64,000 nt of DNA from Verrucomicrobiaceae bacterium (lineage in GTDB: Bacteria > Verrucomicrobiota > Verrucomicrobiia > Verrucomicrobiales > Verrucomicrobiaceae), in assembly GCA_016795365.1 (NCBI GenBank), contig JAEUHN010000026.1:186001-250000 (forward strand), read 5' to 3'. This document shows, piece after piece, positions 63,247 to 64,000 of this stretch; positions within the stretch are counted from its first letter, which is position 1, and every line of letters starts with the position of its first letter. A model generated the notes under the pieces. That model saw only the letters and a list, made by a program, of their open reading frames with translations. It made no database searches and was not told where the DNA came from. Made by a program: the position numbers and the translations under genes.

Positions 63247-64000
63247 TTAAGGCGTCTCCGGGATAGTGATGGTGCCGCAGTCCCAGACGGCGGAGAGTTC
63301 ACCGCTGGCGTAGCTGGCGATGTAGTAGTGGTAGGTGGCACCTTCCTCCACGCTGTGCGTGTCCACGAGCGTGAGCCAGGCGACGGGGATGGAATTGACC
63401 ATGTAGCTCAGGAGCTTGATGAATGGATCGCGCAGCACGCAGCCGGGGGCGTTGATCTGGGTGGCCCCACCGGGCGGGGTGTTGTCCACCAGTTCCTGCT
63501 TCCAGGCGATGGCCTCGCGCAGTGGTGAAACTTGCACCAGTGCCCCAGGCGCGCCGCTGGGGAGAATCGTCTGGCGATACAGCACGCAGGGGAAGAGTCC
63601 CTCTGGAGTGTAGGCCACCGGATCAAGCGCGAGGCCGCTCGGTGGCACGAACTTCGCCGGGTAGATCGCGGCCATCACATCGGGCAGGATGGTATTGAGT
63701 TCACCGCGCGGCTTCGGGCTGAACGGCAGCAGACCAATGCGGATGCCCACGGGATACAGGTTCATCATGGTGTGCGTGGGCTCATCAAAGAGGCTGCTTT
63801 CTTCAGCCTCAAAGCCCAGCGTGTTGGTTACGTCCTTCATCAGGAATACATCCGCTCCGGCAAAGCCCAGGTCCTTCACGGGCGGCAGCGCACGTGTGGG
63901 CCAGGGAACGATGGGCTCGTTGGTGCCTACATCTATTTGTTCGCCCGGCGTTTTCCACTGCAGCGGCAACGCCTGGCTGGAGGGATACTTCGAGTCGCTC
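63247..64000 (-). CDS. Secreted or surface protein, C-terminal part (cut by window edge)
   Basis: The frame stays open to the right edge, so the start lies beyond 64000; about 250 residues are visible. The sequence has YPVGIRIGLLPFSPKPRGELNTI, GLFPCVLYRQTILPSGAPG and a fibronectin-III-like ending (VAWLTLVDTHSVEEGATYHYYIASYASGELSAVWDCG). The start of a TTG-initiated frame at 63969 is not the true beginning because open sequence continues upstream. It lies 21 bp upstream of the gene at 61087-63225 in the same direction, probably the same operon. Function unknown. Confidence 0.6.
   Translation of the reverse strand, partial: SDSKYPSSQALPLQWKTPGEQIDVGTNEPIVPWPTRALPPVKDLGFAGADVFLMKDVTNTLGFEAEESSLFDEPTHTMMNLYPVGIRIGLLPFSPKPRGELNTILPDVMAAIYPAKFVPPSGLALDPVAYTPEGLFPCVLYRQTILPSGAPGALVQVSPLREAIAWKQELVDNTPPGGATQINAPGCVLRDPFIKLLSYMVNSIPVAWLTLVDTHSVEEGATYHYYIASYASGELSAVWDCGTITIPETP

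Noticed and set aside
1-64000. CRISPR arrays, prophage or insertion sequences
   Set aside because: No evenly spaced direct repeats, no cas, transposase, integrase or phage structural motifs were seen.

Overview
The window looks like a chromosome segment of a Verrucomicrobiota bacterium, probably near Prosthecobacter or Verrucomicrobium. The evidence is the family content: paired PSCyt1/DUF1549/DUF1553 proteins with DUF1501 partners, a DUF1080 protein, very large multidomain secreted proteins with He_PIG, PA14 and PKD modules, a P1B-4 ATPase, and many short lipoproteins. It is GC-rich and densely coded. I see no phage, insertion sequence or CRISPR array. No searches were run. Assignments come from reading motifs, and residue positions are approximate except where motifs were counted codon by codon.

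Layout. 1-3 kb: the end of a sialidase-like protein, a ribosome-rescue release-factor-like protein, a NusG paralogue, a duplicated-repeat lipoprotein and rlmH. 3-8.7 kb: two large PAS-rich histidine kinases and a small membrane zinc-ribbon protein. 8.7-19.5 kb: catabolic and surface genes (DUF1080, two cytochrome/DUF1549/DUF1553 proteins, two DUF1501 proteins, glpD). 19.5-22.1 kb: a BlaI/M56 pair with two matching operator palindromes; the M56 protein ends in a secretin-like domain. 22.2-25.4 kb: 2-oxoacid dehydrogenase E1-alpha, E1-beta and E2. 25.6-31.5 kb: a pseudo-Mrr/bactofilin fusion, a zinc-ribbon protein, an RlmD-type methyltransferase, an unknown protein and uvrB. 31.5-36.6 kb: a metal island with a P1B-4 ATPase, an esterase-like protein, mntH and mntR, with two operator-like dyads between the last two.

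36.6-41.5 kb holds the first standout, a four-gene operon. It encodes a WXG100 protein, a coiled-coil protein, a second tiny WXG100-like hairpin and a 1288-residue membrane FtsK/SpoIIIE ATPase with three ATPase-like modules. I read it as a type VII-like (ESX-like) export system in a diderm bacterium. 41.6-50.6 kb is mixed housekeeping: an acyltransferase, small lipoproteins, a YugP-type peptidase, dus, a PQQ-propeller protein, fabD and glycerate kinase.

50.7-61.1 kb holds the second standout. A tRNA-Ser(UGA) gene is followed by a 411-bp non-coding stretch rich in potential RNA structure and an operator-like palindrome. Next is a single protein fusing an MbnP-like copper-binding domain to an MbnH/MauG-like dihaem domain. 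Three bases later comes a 2711-residue secreted protein joining a galactose-oxidase-type copper-radical oxidase (all five key residues present) to a propeller and a second dihaem cytochrome module. Together they suggest an extracytoplasmic copper/haem oxidation system. The last 3 kb encode two more secreted proteins on the opposite strand, one cut by the window edge. Small palindromic elements sit in frame inside the two DUF1549/DUF1553 genes.
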